Source: Actinokineospora baliensis
Lineage (GTDB): Bacteria > Actinomycetota > Actinomycetes > Mycobacteriales > Pseudonocardiaceae
NCBI RefSeq assembly: GCF_016907695.1
Contig: NZ_JAFBCK010000001.1
Location: 5,878,001 to 5,942,000, forward strand
Reading direction: 5' to 3'
DNA: 64,000 nucleotides
The translations under genes were made by a program, and so were the position numbers. Under the pieces are notes generated by a model. The model was not told the origin of the DNA. It did not search any database and saw only the letters and a program-made list of their open reading frames with translations. Of the stretch, positions 41,026-49,584 are shown piece by piece. Numbering within the stretch: the stretch's first letter is position 1; every line of letters starts with the position of its first letter.

Positions 41026-43146
41026 ATGTCCATCGAGCCGATCGGACCCGCGGGAGCGGCCCGCCCCGAGCCACAGCACCACGCGCGGTCGCGGCCGACC
41101 AACCAGGTCCCCGGCACCGTGCTGGGCACCCTGATCCAGGCCGACCGCGTCGACACGCTCCTCGTATCGGTGTCCAGCCCCACCCCGAGGATGCCGCCAC
41201 CGCGGCAGATCCTCGCGCCGCTGCGCGCGGTCTTGGCGCGCGAAGACGAACTCCGTGTGCTCGACGAGCTCGCGGGGCCCGCGCACCGGCCGAAGGTGGT
41301 CGTGGTGAGCGGGATGAGCGGCGTGGGCAAGACGGCGGTCGCCACCCAGTGGGCGTGGGCGAACCGGGCGCGGTTCACCGGGGGCCAGTTCTTCGCCGAC
41401 CTGGCCGACCACCGGGGCCGCGGCGCGGTGGCCGCGGTGGACGTGCTCGGCGGGTTCCTGGGGGCGCTCGGGCTGCACGAGCAGCTCATCCCGGCCGACC
41501 TCGCCGGGCGCGCGGCGCTGCTGCGGAGCCGGACCGCGGACGCGCCCGTGCTGGTGGTGCTCGAGGACGCCGACCAGGCCGCCCAGGTGCGGCCGTTCGT
41601 GCCCGCCTCGCCGGGCAGCGTGGTGCTGGTGACCAGCAGGCACCGGCTCAGCGGTCTGGTCGTGGAGGGAGCCAGCTCGCTGCCGCTGCGCCCGCTCGAC
41701 CCCGACGGCAGTTCCCAGGTCCTGCTCGACCGCGTCCCGACCGACGTCCGCGCCTCGGTGCCGCGCCCCGAGGTCGACGCCCTGATCGACCTGTGCGGCG
41801 GTCTGCCGCTCGCGCTGCGCATCGCGGGCGCCCGGCTGGCCGAGGTGAGCAGGTGGCCCGCGCGCGGCCTGCGCGAACACCTGTCCGATGAGCAGCACCG
41901 ACTCCGCCGCCTCGCCCTGGGAGGGCACACCGTGGGCCACGTCTTCGACACCACCGTCGACAACCTCCGACCACCGCTGCGCACGCTCTACCGAAGACTC
42001 GGGCTGCACCCGGGTCCAGAGTTCAGCGTGGCCGCCGCGGCCACCGTCTCCGGCCTGTCCGAGACCGACACGGCCGACGCCCTGGACCACCTCTTCGAGG
42101 CCAACCTGGTGGAAGGGGTCCGCCCCGACCGGTTCCGCTTCCACGACCTGGTGCGCCTGCACGCCAAGGCGGTGGCAACCCAAGACGAGCCGCGGGCGGA
42201 GCGGGACAGCATCCTCGACCGGATCACCTCCTGGTACCTCGCGGGCGCCAGCGCGGCGGACCTGGCCGTGGCGGGCACCGCCCGGTGGCGCTCCCACGGA
42301 TCACCCGCCCCCGCCTGGGCAGGCCCCGCCTTCACCAGGGCGACCGCCGTGCGGTGGTGGGACACCGAGCGGCGCAACCTGCTGGAGACCGTCCGCCTCG
42401 CCGAGCACCGCGGCGACGACAACGCGGTGTTGGCGCTGTGCGAGGCGCTGTGGCCGTACTACCAGGGCTGGCGGCACCACGCGGACTGGATCGAGGCGCA
42501 CCTCATGGGTGTCCGCTGCGCCCTGCGCCTCGGCGACGACATCGCCGAGACGCGGATGCGCAACCAACTGGCGCGCGCCTACCTGGACCAGCGCCAGTTC
42601 GACCTGGCGGACGAACAACTCGATGCGGCACTGTCCTCGGCGCGGCGCTCGGCAGAACCCCGGGCGATCGCCGTCGTGCGGGAGTCGCTCGGGGTCGGCC
42701 ACCGCGAGCGCGGGAACTGGTCGCGCGCGGAGGCGGAGTTCGCGGTGTCGCTGCGGATCAACGAGCAGATCGCCGACGAACGCGGCATCGCCCTGCAGCT
42801 GTACCACCTGGCGGACGTCCTGGTCCGAGCGGGCGAGGCAACACGGGCGATCGACCTGCTCACCAGGGCCGCACACATCGCCGAAGCCCTCGACGACGAC
42901 ATGACCACAACCCGGGTGGACCTCGTACTCGGCGCCGCGTACCAACAACTCGGCCAGCACGCCTCCGCCCGCCCCCACCTCGAACGCGCCGCGGCGACAG
43001 CGCGCGAGCGCGGCCAACACGCCAAGGAGGTCGAAGCCCTCCGGCGCCTGGTGGCGGTGCTGGGCGAAGACGCGCCTGCGGAACTCACCGAGCGGTTGGC
43101 CCTGCTCACCAGTTCGGCGCAACCGGAGCCGCCCGCCTGCGGGTGA
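41026..43146 (+). CDS. STAND NTPase (NB-ARC) with TPRs and N-terminal RHIM/BASS-like motif
   Basis: 706 residues, ATG 41026 behind GGGGGA. Residues 26-42 'NQVPGTVLGTLIQADRV' match the recurrent N-x-(V)-x-G-x-V-x-G-x-(V/L)-(V/I)-Q-A signature of RHIM-like bacterial amyloid motifs that precede NLR-type ATPases. The NB-ARC core follows: Walker A 'GMSGVGKT' (96-103), Walker B-like 'VLVVLEDADQA', 'VTSRHRL' and 'CGGLPLALRIAGARL' (about 258). Residues about 420-690 are TPRs ('RAYLDQRQFDLADEQLDAAL', 'GVGHRERGNWSRAEAEF'). No HTH or effector domain is fused. It would sense a signal through the TPRs and oligomerise to template a partner with the same motif. The 3' end overlaps the GT-B gene by 41 bp. 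Confidence 0.85.
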   Translation: MSIEPIGPAGAARPEPQHHARSRPTNQVPGTVLGTLIQADRVDTLLVSVSSPTPRMPPPRQILAPLRAVLAREDELRVLDELAGPAHRPKVVVVSGMSGVGKTAVATQWAWANRARFTGGQFFADLADHRGRGAVAAVDVLGGFLGALGLHEQLIPADLAGRAALLRSRTADAPVLVVLEDADQAAQVRPFVPASPGSVVLVTSRHRLSGLVVEGASSLPLRPLDPDGSSQVLLDRVPTDVRASVPRPEVDALIDLCGGLPLALRIAGARLAEVSRWPARGLREHLSDEQHRLRRLALGGHTVGHVFDTTVDNLRPPLRTLYRRLGLHPGPEFSVAAAATVSGLSETDTADALDHLFEANLVEGVRPDRFRFHDLVRLHAKAVATQDEPRAERDSILDRITSWYLAGASAADLAVAGTARWRSHGSPAPAWAGPAFTRATAVRWWDTERRNLLETVRLAEHRGDDNAVLALCEALWPYYQGWRHHADWIEAHLMGVRCALRLGDDIAETRMRNQLARAYLDQRQFDLADEQLDAALSSARRSAEPRAIAVVRESLGVGHRERGNWSRAEAEFAVSLRINEQIADERGIALQLYHLADVLVRAGEATRAIDLLTRAAHIAEALDDDMTTTRVDLVLGAAYQQLGQHASARPHLERAAATARERGQHAKEVEALRRLVAVLGEDAPAELTERLALLTSSAQPEPPACG

Positions 43147-44782
43147 TCGCCACGGTCGTGCTCGTGGCACCGAGCTCAACCTCCACTGTGGACTCCTCGG
43201 CACCTGGGCGGCCGCGGTCCACCTCGACGACGCGGTGGTAGACCGCGCAGGCGGCAACGGCCGGGTCAAGGGGAACGCCCGCCACGCGCGTAACCACCCA
43301 CCGGCCGCCCGACCGGCTACCCACCAGCACCCGGGAGCCGTTGACGCCCACGGCGAGGAAGCACTGCGAGTGCAGCAAGGTGCTGGTGATCCGCGCCCAC
43401 ACCGTGGCGGCGTCGTTGTGGTCGCCGCGCACGCGGATCTCCGCCGTGTCCTTCAGATCCTGGTTGGTTTCGTGTTCGTCGACCACGAGCACGGCCGGTC
43501 CCGCCTCCGAGGACCGGTAGGCCGCAAGCGAAGCCGGGAAGCGCTCGACCACGATACCGTTGCCCGGCCGATCGGTTATCGCGCAGTGGAAGGCGGTCAC
43601 CCCTCGTTCGTCGCGCACCACCTTGAGGGGGCCGTAGCGCCTGGGGTGCGGGACGTCGGGGGGTCGGTCCAGGGCCATCAGGTCGTAGAACTTCTCTTGT
43701 AACAAGCGTAAAGAACGACCTTGGTTGCCCATTGCGTTGCGCGCGACCTCGGCGACACCTGAACCGGCGTAGGTGCGCATGATCTCGACCACCTGCTCCC
43801 GCGGATCCCGCCCGGGGCTGAACTTCCCGGCCGCGCGGACGAACTCCACCGTCGTCGACCCCTTCACCAGGTCGTCGTCGCCACGACCGGCGAACAGGAA
43901 CGGCCTGCCGAGCGCGGCGGCGTACACCGAGACGGATCCGTGGTCGCCGATGAAGGCGTCCACCGCGATGAGCGGCGCGGGCCAGTCCGTGGTGGGGCGG
44001 ACGACGACCAGACCCGCCTCCACCGCGTCGCCGAGCATCCCGAGCACCCCGAACCCGCTGTGGTGGGCCCAGACGTTCGGGTGCAGGATCAGCACGACCC
44101 GGTACTCATCGCGCGGCAGCGCGGCCAGCACCCGGTTGACCAGCACCCGGTCCACCCCCAGCGTGGAGTCCGGGCCCCAGGTGGAGCTGATCCCCACCAG
44201 CCGCTGGCGCGGGCCGACCCGCAGTTCGCGGCGGAACCGGTCCCGCATGTCCCCGTTGGCGACCATGCGGTCCCAGGTCGGATCCCCCATCTGGAAGGCA
44301 CGCGGCGCGGCGAGCGGATTCGCCCGGAACAACTGCTCACCCTGCGCCTCACAGGACAACCCGATCGCCGCGGCGACAACCTCCCCGTCCCGCAACAACT
44401 CCCGGGCCGACAACCCGACCGGGGCGTCCGGATCCATTGTCCGCCACAAAACCCGGCGGTTGTAACCGCACCCGTGCGCCATTGTCGCCAACGGCCCGGA
44501 GAGCTCCCCCAACACCTCGTCGGTGTGCGCGGCGACGATCAGGTCGAAGGTCATCGCCCGGGCCTCGCGCCACTCGATCAGGCGAACTTCCAGGCGCAGC
44601 AACCGCTCCCGAAGCCCACCCGCGAACGTCGACCCCTCGTTGATGGTCCAGGAGAACTCCAACCGCGGATCACCGTCCACCGCCCGGAGAACGTCCAGCA
44701 CCCGGCTGAGATCGGTGCAGGTCCGGACAACAACGCACACGCGCCGGGATCGCTCCCAGGTCGCTCGCAGGTCTTCCCGCAT
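43106..44782 (-). CDS. GT-B-fold glycosyltransferase/CDP-glycerol-transferase-like protein
   Basis: 558 residues from ATG 44782; the frame continues to 44926 without good start context. The central part reads 'LVGISSTWGPDST', 'VVLILHPNVWAHHSGFGV' and 'AFIGDHGSVSVYAAALGRPFLF', which is the second Rossmann-like half of CDP-glycerol glycerophosphotransferase or UDP-GlcNAc epimerase-like GT-B proteins. The C-terminal 180 residues have no recognised family. Wall or surface polymer synthesis would fit the fold, but similar proteins in actinobacteria have unknown roles. It diverges from the XRE gene and overlaps the STAND gene tail to tail. Confidence 0.65.
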   Translation of the reverse strand: MREDLRATWERSRRVCVVVRTCTDLSRVLDVLRAVDGDPRLEFSWTINEGSTFAGGLRERLLRLEVRLIEWREARAMTFDLIVAAHTDEVLGELSGPLATMAHGCGYNRRVLWRTMDPDAPVGLSARELLRDGEVVAAAIGLSCEAQGEQLFRANPLAAPRAFQMGDPTWDRMVANGDMRDRFRRELRVGPRQRLVGISSTWGPDSTLGVDRVLVNRVLAALPRDEYRVVLILHPNVWAHHSGFGVLGMLGDAVEAGLVVVRPTTDWPAPLIAVDAFIGDHGSVSVYAAALGRPFLFAGRGDDDLVKGSTTVEFVRAAGKFSPGRDPREQVVEIMRTYAGSGVAEVARNAMGNQGRSLRLLQEKFYDLMALDRPPDVPHPRRYGPLKVVRDERGVTAFHCAITDRPGNGIVVERFPASLAAYRSSEAGPAVLVVDEHETNQDLKDTAEIRVRGDHNDAATVWARITSTLLHSQCFLAVGVNGSRVLVGSRSGGRWVVTRVAGVPLDPAVAACAVYHRVVEVDRGRPGAEESTVEVELGATSTTVAITRRRAAPVAPNW

Positions 44783-44976
44783 CGGCCCCCTACACGACAG
44801 GCTGACGACCCAGCCCTGACTGAGCGCCGCCGAGTGGCCGTGCGGTAGCTTGCCGCTACCAGCCCTTTGGCGATCAGCCAATTGGCTGTCATGCTCTCTG
44901 CTGTACATCGGGAGAGCATTACTCACCTTGATATGTAGCAGTGTGACACGCCGTACGGCGTTTTGGGAGGTCGCAG

Positions 44977-45828
44977 GTGTCCGACAACAGGGGTTCGGGA
45001 CCCCAGCAGCGCAAACTCCGCCTCGAACTCCGCCATCTCCGCAAGAATGCGGGGTTGTCCCAACGGCAAGTGGCCGATTCCCTGGAGTGGTCCCTTTCGA
45101 AGGTCGTGCGCATCGAGCAGGGCGCGGTAGGTGTGTCCATCACCGATTTGCGCGCGCTGCTGCACCACTACGACGTGACCGACAAGGCGATTGTCGAGGA
45201 GTTGCTCGACCTGGCCCGCAGGCGGTCCGAGAGCCGGTGGTGGGAGGCCTACACAAAAGACGTCCTCCCGGTCGTGTCCCAACTCGTGGAACTGGAGGAC
45301 GTGGCGACCCAGATCCGGCAGTTCCAGGCGAACATCGTGCCCGGCCTGCTGCAGACCGAGGATGTCGCCCGCACGGTGATCGCGATGTACCAATCGGACG
45401 AGAGCCTGGTCGACAGGTGGGTCCGACTGCGGCTTGGCAGGCAACGGATCTTGGCTGACGAGAACCGGGAGTTCATCTTCATCCTGGACGAGGCGGTGAC
45501 ACACCGGCACATCGGGTCGGCCGAGGTGATGGCGGCGCAGATGCGGCACCTCCTGGAAGTCAACGAGCGGCCGAACATCTCCATCTCGGTGATCCCGTTC
45601 ACCCACGGAACGCACCAGGCCATGCAGGGCTCCTACACGGTGATCGAGACGCCCGTCGGGTACACCGAGGAGCAGGTGGATTCCGTGGTGGTATTGCAGG
45701 GGCCGTTTAGGGACTCCATTATCCGCCGGGACGCCGACCACATCAGCGACTACGCGGAAGCGTTCGCCAAGCTCGAGGATATGGCGGTCCCGCTGGACAA
45801 GTGGGAAGGGGCCAGCAAGTTCCGATGA
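44977..45828 (+). CDS. XRE-family regulator with DUF5753 ligand domain
   Basis: 283 residues from GTG 44977 behind GGGAGG. Helix-turn-helix at residues about 15-70 ('LRHLRKNAGLSQRQVADSLEWSLSKVVRIEQG'), then DUF5753 (about 95-275; 'WWEAYTKDVLPVVSQLVELEDVA', 'QANIVPGLLQTEDVAR', 'DEAVTHRHIGSAEVMAAQMRHLLE'). This architecture is the standard actinobacterial partner of DUF397 proteins, several of which affect development or antibiotic production. The DUF397 gene begins 171 bp downstream. Confidence 0.9.
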   Translation: MSDNRGSGPQQRKLRLELRHLRKNAGLSQRQVADSLEWSLSKVVRIEQGAVGVSITDLRALLHHYDVTDKAIVEELLDLARRRSESRWWEAYTKDVLPVVSQLVELEDVATQIRQFQANIVPGLLQTEDVARTVIAMYQSDESLVDRWVRLRLGRQRILADENREFIFILDEAVTHRHIGSAEVMAAQMRHLLEVNERPNISISVIPFTHGTHQAMQGSYTVIETPVGYTEEQVDSVVVLQGPFRDSIIRRDADHISDYAEAFAKLEDMAVPLDKWEGASKFR

Positions 45829-45999
45829 GTGGGCGACCGCCCCGGTTGGCCTGCTTTTGTCACTCCTGTGATCGGGTTAGCTCTGTCGGCTCTAGCTCGC
45901 GGTGGCCCGTGCGACCTAACCTCGCCACGTACGGCTCAGTCGGGGGCCGCTGGGCACGGGCGGGTGCCGGGTACCTCCGTCGGGAGGGAGGCATCAGCG

Positions 46000-46242
46000 A
46001 TGGACGCGGCGAGCAGGCCCAGGTTGCTGGAGGTCGACTCATTCAGTAAGCAGTGGGCGAAAAGCTCCAGGAGCGATACAAGCGGTGGTAGTTGTGTCGA
46101 GGTCGCGAGCCATATAGAAGAGGTACATATTCGCTCGTCCCGCAACCGGCTTGGCCGAACCATCACGGTCCCCATCGCCGCGTGGCCGCTCTTCCTGGAC
46201 TTGGCGACGGGCAGGGCGCTGGGGAGTCGCGGTCAGTCCTGA
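46000..46242 (+). CDS. DUF397 protein, partner of the XRE regulator
   Basis: 80 residues, ATG 46000, with GGGAGGGAG 11 bp upstream; a longer frame to 45829 is open but looks non-coding. The DUF397 core is complete: 'WAKSSRSDTSGGSCVEVASH', 'VHIRSSRNRLGRTITVPIAAW' and 'FLDLATG'. These small proteins form toxin-antitoxin-like or regulator-cofactor pairs with XRE/DUF5753 proteins. The stop overlaps the convergent acyl-CoA synthetase by 10 bp. Confidence 0.88.
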   Translation: MDAASRPRLLEVDSFSKQWAKSSRSDTSGGSCVEVASHIEEVHIRSSRNRLGRTITVPIAAWPLFLDLATGRALGSRGQS

Positions 46243-48287
46243 TCGGCCAGGAGGCGTTTGACTACCTTGCCGGTGGCGTTGCGGGGGACGGTGGGGACGA
46301 AGATGACGTCTCGGGGGACGGAGAAGCGTTCGAGGTGGTCGTGGACGTACTCGCGGATGGCGGTGGCGCCGAGGCGGGTGCCGGGTTTGAGGGCCACGTA
46401 AGCCGCGAAGCGCTGGCCGTATTCGCGGTCCGGGACGCCGACGACGGCGGCGTCGGCTACGGCTTCGAGGGAGAGCAGGAGTTCCTCGACCGGGCGGGGG
46501 AAGACGTTCTCGCCGCCGGAGACGATCATGTCGTCGTCGCGGCCGGAGACGAAGAGGCGGCCGTCGGCGTCGAGGTAGCCGCGGTCGCCGGTGACCATGA
46601 GGTCGTCGTGCATCTCGTTGCTGGTGCCGTTGGTGTAGCCCTCGAACAGCATCTCGTTGCCCACGCAGATCCGGCCGACCGAGCCGGGGCCGACCGGGGC
46701 GCCGTCGGCGTCGAGGATCCCGACCCTGGTGCCGACCGGGCAGCGGCCCGCGGTGGTCGGCGCGGCCCGCAGGTCCACCGGGTCCGCGATGCTGGCCCAG
46801 GACACTTCCGTTGAGCCGTAGAGGTTGTAGAGAACATCGCCGTACGCGTTCATGAACGACGTGACCAGCTGGCGCGACAGCGCCGAGCCGCTGGAGGCGA
46901 CCACGCGCAGGCTGGAGGTGTCGTAGCGGGCGCGCACCCGCTCGGGCAGCGCCATGATCCGCTGCAGCATCACCGGCACCGCGATCAACGTCGTGCACCG
47001 CAGCTCGGCGATCGCGGCCAGGGTCGCTTCGGCGTCGAAACGGCGTTGCAGCACGAGGGAAGCGTGCAGCGGCATGCCCAACTGCATGGCGGCGAGGCCC
47101 CAGGTGTGGAACAGCGGCGCGGCGACCAGCATCCGGTCGCCCGCCCGCAGCGGTATCCGCGACAGCACCGCCGCCGCCGAGCCGAGCCCCGGCGGGTTGC
47201 GCCTGCGCGCGCCCTTGGGCGTGCCGGTGGTCCCCGAGGTCAGCACGATGATCTTGCCTGCCCGCGCGGGCGGCCGGACCGGGGTGGCCATGGCCGAGGC
47301 GATGACACCGTCGACGGTCAGCTCGCCGGGACCGGCCGACCAGGTGGAGATCCACGGCAGCGACGGCGGCAGGTTGTGGAACAGCGGCGCGAACTCGTCG
47401 TCGGCCAGCAGCGCGATCGGCCGGTGCGCCTCGATGAGGTCGGCGACCTGGTCGGCGGACAAGCCGGTGTTGAGCAGCAGCACGTCCGCGCCGAGCTTGC
47501 CGCAGGCGATGGTCGACTCGACCAGACCGGCGTGGTTGCGGCACATCACCGCGACCCGCCGCCCGGCCCGCACCCCGTGCGCGGCCAGCCCGTTGGCCAG
47601 CCGGGTGGTCCGCAGGTCGATCTCGTCGAAGGTCAGCTTGCCCCGTTCGTCGATCACCGCGACGGCGTCGGGTACCCGCGCCGCCGCGGCCCGGTACCCG
47701 CCGACGAGGGTGGCGCCCCACCTGGCGAGAGCGCCCAGTTGCCGCGCGATCTTGTCGGGGCGACCGGGGCTGAGCACGCCAGCGCGCGCCAGCGTCCTGG
47801 CGACGGTGATCGTGGACTGCCCGCGCGCGGTCTGGTCGATGCGGGTGGGCGAACTGGTGATCGCCCGCCCCGACAGGTGGTCGTCGACCCGCCCCAGGGC
47901 CTTGCGGATGCGTTTGCGCAGCCACGGGGCGGTCAGGGCGGTCCCGGCCGTGATCCCCTCCGGCAGTGACAGCACCACCTCGACGAGCGTGTCGTCGCCG
48001 CTGGCCGCCAACCGGATGGACAGGTGGCCGCCGTCCCAGGCCGGGCCGATCAGCACCAGGTGCTCGCCGGGCCGGTTGACCAGCACCTCGACCCGGTCCT
48101 GGACCGGGTCACCGCCCGCGACGCTGAACCGGACCCGGTAGCGGGGCCGCCCGGTGGCGGGTTCGCGCTCCGCGCAGGCGATCTCGCGGACGAACCGCGG
48201 GTAGAGGCCGGGTTCCCCGAGGACGTCCCAGACCTTCCCCGGCGCGTGCGCGAGGCGGTGCTGCACCTCGACGAGCTCGGTCGGCAT
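46233..48287 (-). CDS. Fusion of SRPBCC (START-like) domain and acyl-CoA synthetase
   Basis: 684 residues from ATG 48287. Residues 1 to about 150 are a START-like SRPBCC domain ('VEVQHRLAHAPGKVWDVLGEPGLYPRFV', 'DRVEVLVNRPGEHLVLIG'). Residues about 190-684 are an ANL enzyme: 'VLTSGTTGTPKGARRRN' P-loop, 'LYNLYGSTEVSWASI', 'VTGDRGYLDADGRLFVSGRDDDMIVSGGENVFP' and C-terminal 'VPRNATGKVVKRLL' with the catalytic Lys. It would activate a carboxylate to its CoA ester; the SRPBCC part may bind the hydrophobic acyl group. It lies downstream of the lysine-catabolic genes on the same strand (164-bp gap), so a link to CoA-ester metabolism is possible. Confidence 0.88.
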   Translation of the reverse strand: MPTELVEVQHRLAHAPGKVWDVLGEPGLYPRFVREIACAEREPATGRPRYRVRFSVAGGDPVQDRVEVLVNRPGEHLVLIGPAWDGGHLSIRLAASGDDTLVEVVLSLPEGITAGTALTAPWLRKRIRKALGRVDDHLSGRAITSSPTRIDQTARGQSTITVARTLARAGVLSPGRPDKIARQLGALARWGATLVGGYRAAAARVPDAVAVIDERGKLTFDEIDLRTTRLANGLAAHGVRAGRRVAVMCRNHAGLVESTIACGKLGADVLLLNTGLSADQVADLIEAHRPIALLADDEFAPLFHNLPPSLPWISTWSAGPGELTVDGVIASAMATPVRPPARAGKIIVLTSGTTGTPKGARRRNPPGLGSAAAVLSRIPLRAGDRMLVAAPLFHTWGLAAMQLGMPLHASLVLQRRFDAEATLAAIAELRCTTLIAVPVMLQRIMALPERVRARYDTSSLRVVASSGSALSRQLVTSFMNAYGDVLYNLYGSTEVSWASIADPVDLRAAPTTAGRCPVGTRVGILDADGAPVGPGSVGRICVGNEMLFEGYTNGTSNEMHDDLMVTGDRGYLDADGRLFVSGRDDDMIVSGGENVFPRPVEELLLSLEAVADAAVVGVPDREYGQRFAAYVALKPGTRLGATAIREYVHDHLERFSVPRDVIFVPTVPRNATGKVVKRLLADQD

Positions 48288-48451
48288 GGTCCTCCGTTGA
48301 CAGACAGCCGCCGGGAGACCGCTCACCGCCCCGACAGCGTTGTTCACACGTGGTTCCGGTTGTTATCAGCGAAGGGCTGACCGGCGCAAGCAGTGTGTCC
48401 GCCGAACGGAGCAATCAAGACCAATATCACTCACTCGGCGCAGCCGCCCGC

Positions 48452-48847
48452 CTACGCGGTCCCCTTCGCCGGGACGACGACCGTGCCGGTGGCCCGGGTG
48501 ATGGTGATCGGGGGGTCCAGCACGTCGGCGGCGGAGGGGCCCCGGTCGGGGGCGGCCCGGCAGACCACGCGGGATTCGAAGTCGATGGTTCGGGAGCGGG
48601 TGCCGACCCTGGTCACGGTGGCGGTCGCCTCGATCACGTCGCCCGCCAGCAGGGGGGCCAGGAACTCGACCTTGTCGTAGCCCGCGAAGAGGCCTTCGTC
48701 GGCGTCGGTGTGGATGCACAGCTCGGTGGCCACGTCACCGAAGAGGGCCAAGGAGTAGGCGCCGTCGACCAGGTTGCCGCCGTAGTGGGAGTGCGAGTGC
48801 GGGATGTAGCGGCGGTGGGTGACGGTGAAGCCGGGTTCGGCGGTCAT
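48452..48847 (-). CDS. kal: 3-Aminobutyryl-CoA ammonia-lyase (hotdog fold)
   Basis: 131 residues, ATG 48847 overlapping the kamE stop as ATGA. The hotdog sequence '[34 protein letters not shown]' and '[27 protein letters not shown]' matches Kal of the lysine fermentation pathway, which removes ammonia from L-3-aminobutyryl-CoA to give crotonyl-CoA. The context (kamDE and kdd) is decisive. It is the last gene of the tightly coupled unit kdd-amidohydrolase-kamD-kamE-kal. Confidence 0.88.
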   Translation of the reverse strand: MTAEPGFTVTHRRYIPHSHSHYGGNLVDGAYSLALFGDVATELCIHTDADEGLFAGYDKVEFLAPLLAGDVIEATATVTRVGTRSRTIDFESRVVCRAAPDRGPSAADVLDPPITITRATGTVVVPAKGTA

Positions 48848-49584
48848 GCTGGCTCCTTGCGCTTGGCGAGGGCGTGGACGAGGTAGCTGGCGACTTCGCC
48901 GGGGGTGGTGCCGCGGCTGAAGACCCGGTCGACGCCGAGGTCGGTGGCCATCCGGGGGTCGAAGCGGGGGCCGCCCGCGATGAGCAGCGGGCGGCGGCCG
49001 CCCATGGCCTCGCGGAAGGCCGCCGACATCTCCTGGGTGTTGAGGATGTGCGCGTCGCGCTGGGTGACGACCTGCGAGACCAGGACCGCGTCGGCCTTCT
49101 CGGTGCGGGCGCGTTTGACCAACTCGGGCACGGTGACCTGGGCGCCGAGGTTGACCACCCGCAGCTCCCGGTAGTACTCGAGGCCCTTCTCGCCCGCGAA
49201 GCCCTTGATGTTGAGGATCGCGTCGATGCCCACGGTGTGCGCGTCGGTGCCGATGCAGGCGCCGACCACGACGAGCTTGCGCCGCAGCGACCGCTTGATC
49301 GCGGTGTTGACCTCGCTCGGCGGCAGCAGCGGGTACTCGCGCTCGACCACCTCGACCTCGTCCAGGTCGATGATGTGGCGCACCGAGCCGTAGACGACGA
49401 AGAAGGTGAAGTCGGGGCCGATGGGGTTGGCGTGCACCACCATCGCGGGCTCCAGGCCCATCTTCTGCGCCAGCAGCAGCGCGGCGCCCTCGGCGCGCGG
49501 ACCGTGCGGGACGGGCAGGGTGAACGAGGTCTGCACCATGCCGTCGCCGCTGGTGTCGCCGTAGGGGCGGACGTGCCTGCTCAT
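48844..49584 (-). CDS. kamE: Lysine 5,6-aminomutase, beta subunit (B12- and PLP-binding)
   Basis: 246 residues, ATG 49584 overlapping the kamD stop as ATGA. The base-off cobalamin motif is '[19 protein letters not shown]' (DxHxxG, His is the cobalt ligand), followed by '[15 protein letters not shown]', which carries the Lys that binds PLP in the beta subunit. The N-terminal dimerisation part '[21 protein letters not shown]' is also standard. With KamD it moves the terminal amino group of beta-lysine (or D-lysine) from C6 to C5. Confidence 0.94.
   Translation of the reverse strand: MSRHVRPYGDTSGDGMVQTSFTLPVPHGPRAEGAALLLAQKMGLEPAMVVHANPIGPDFTFFVVYGSVRHIIDLDEVEVVEREYPLLPPSEVNTAIKRSLRRKLVVVGACIGTDAHTVGIDAILNIKGFAGEKGLEYYRELRVVNLGAQVTVPELVKRARTEKADAVLVSQVVTQRDAHILNTQEMSAAFREAMGGRRPLLIAGGPRFDPRMATDLGVDRVFSRGTTPGEVASYLVHALAKRKEPA

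Noticed and set aside
43182..43192. Tn7- or phage-type attachment site at the TCCACTGTGGA word
   Set aside because: The word is one of several scattered copies and no integrase or tRNA gene is present.
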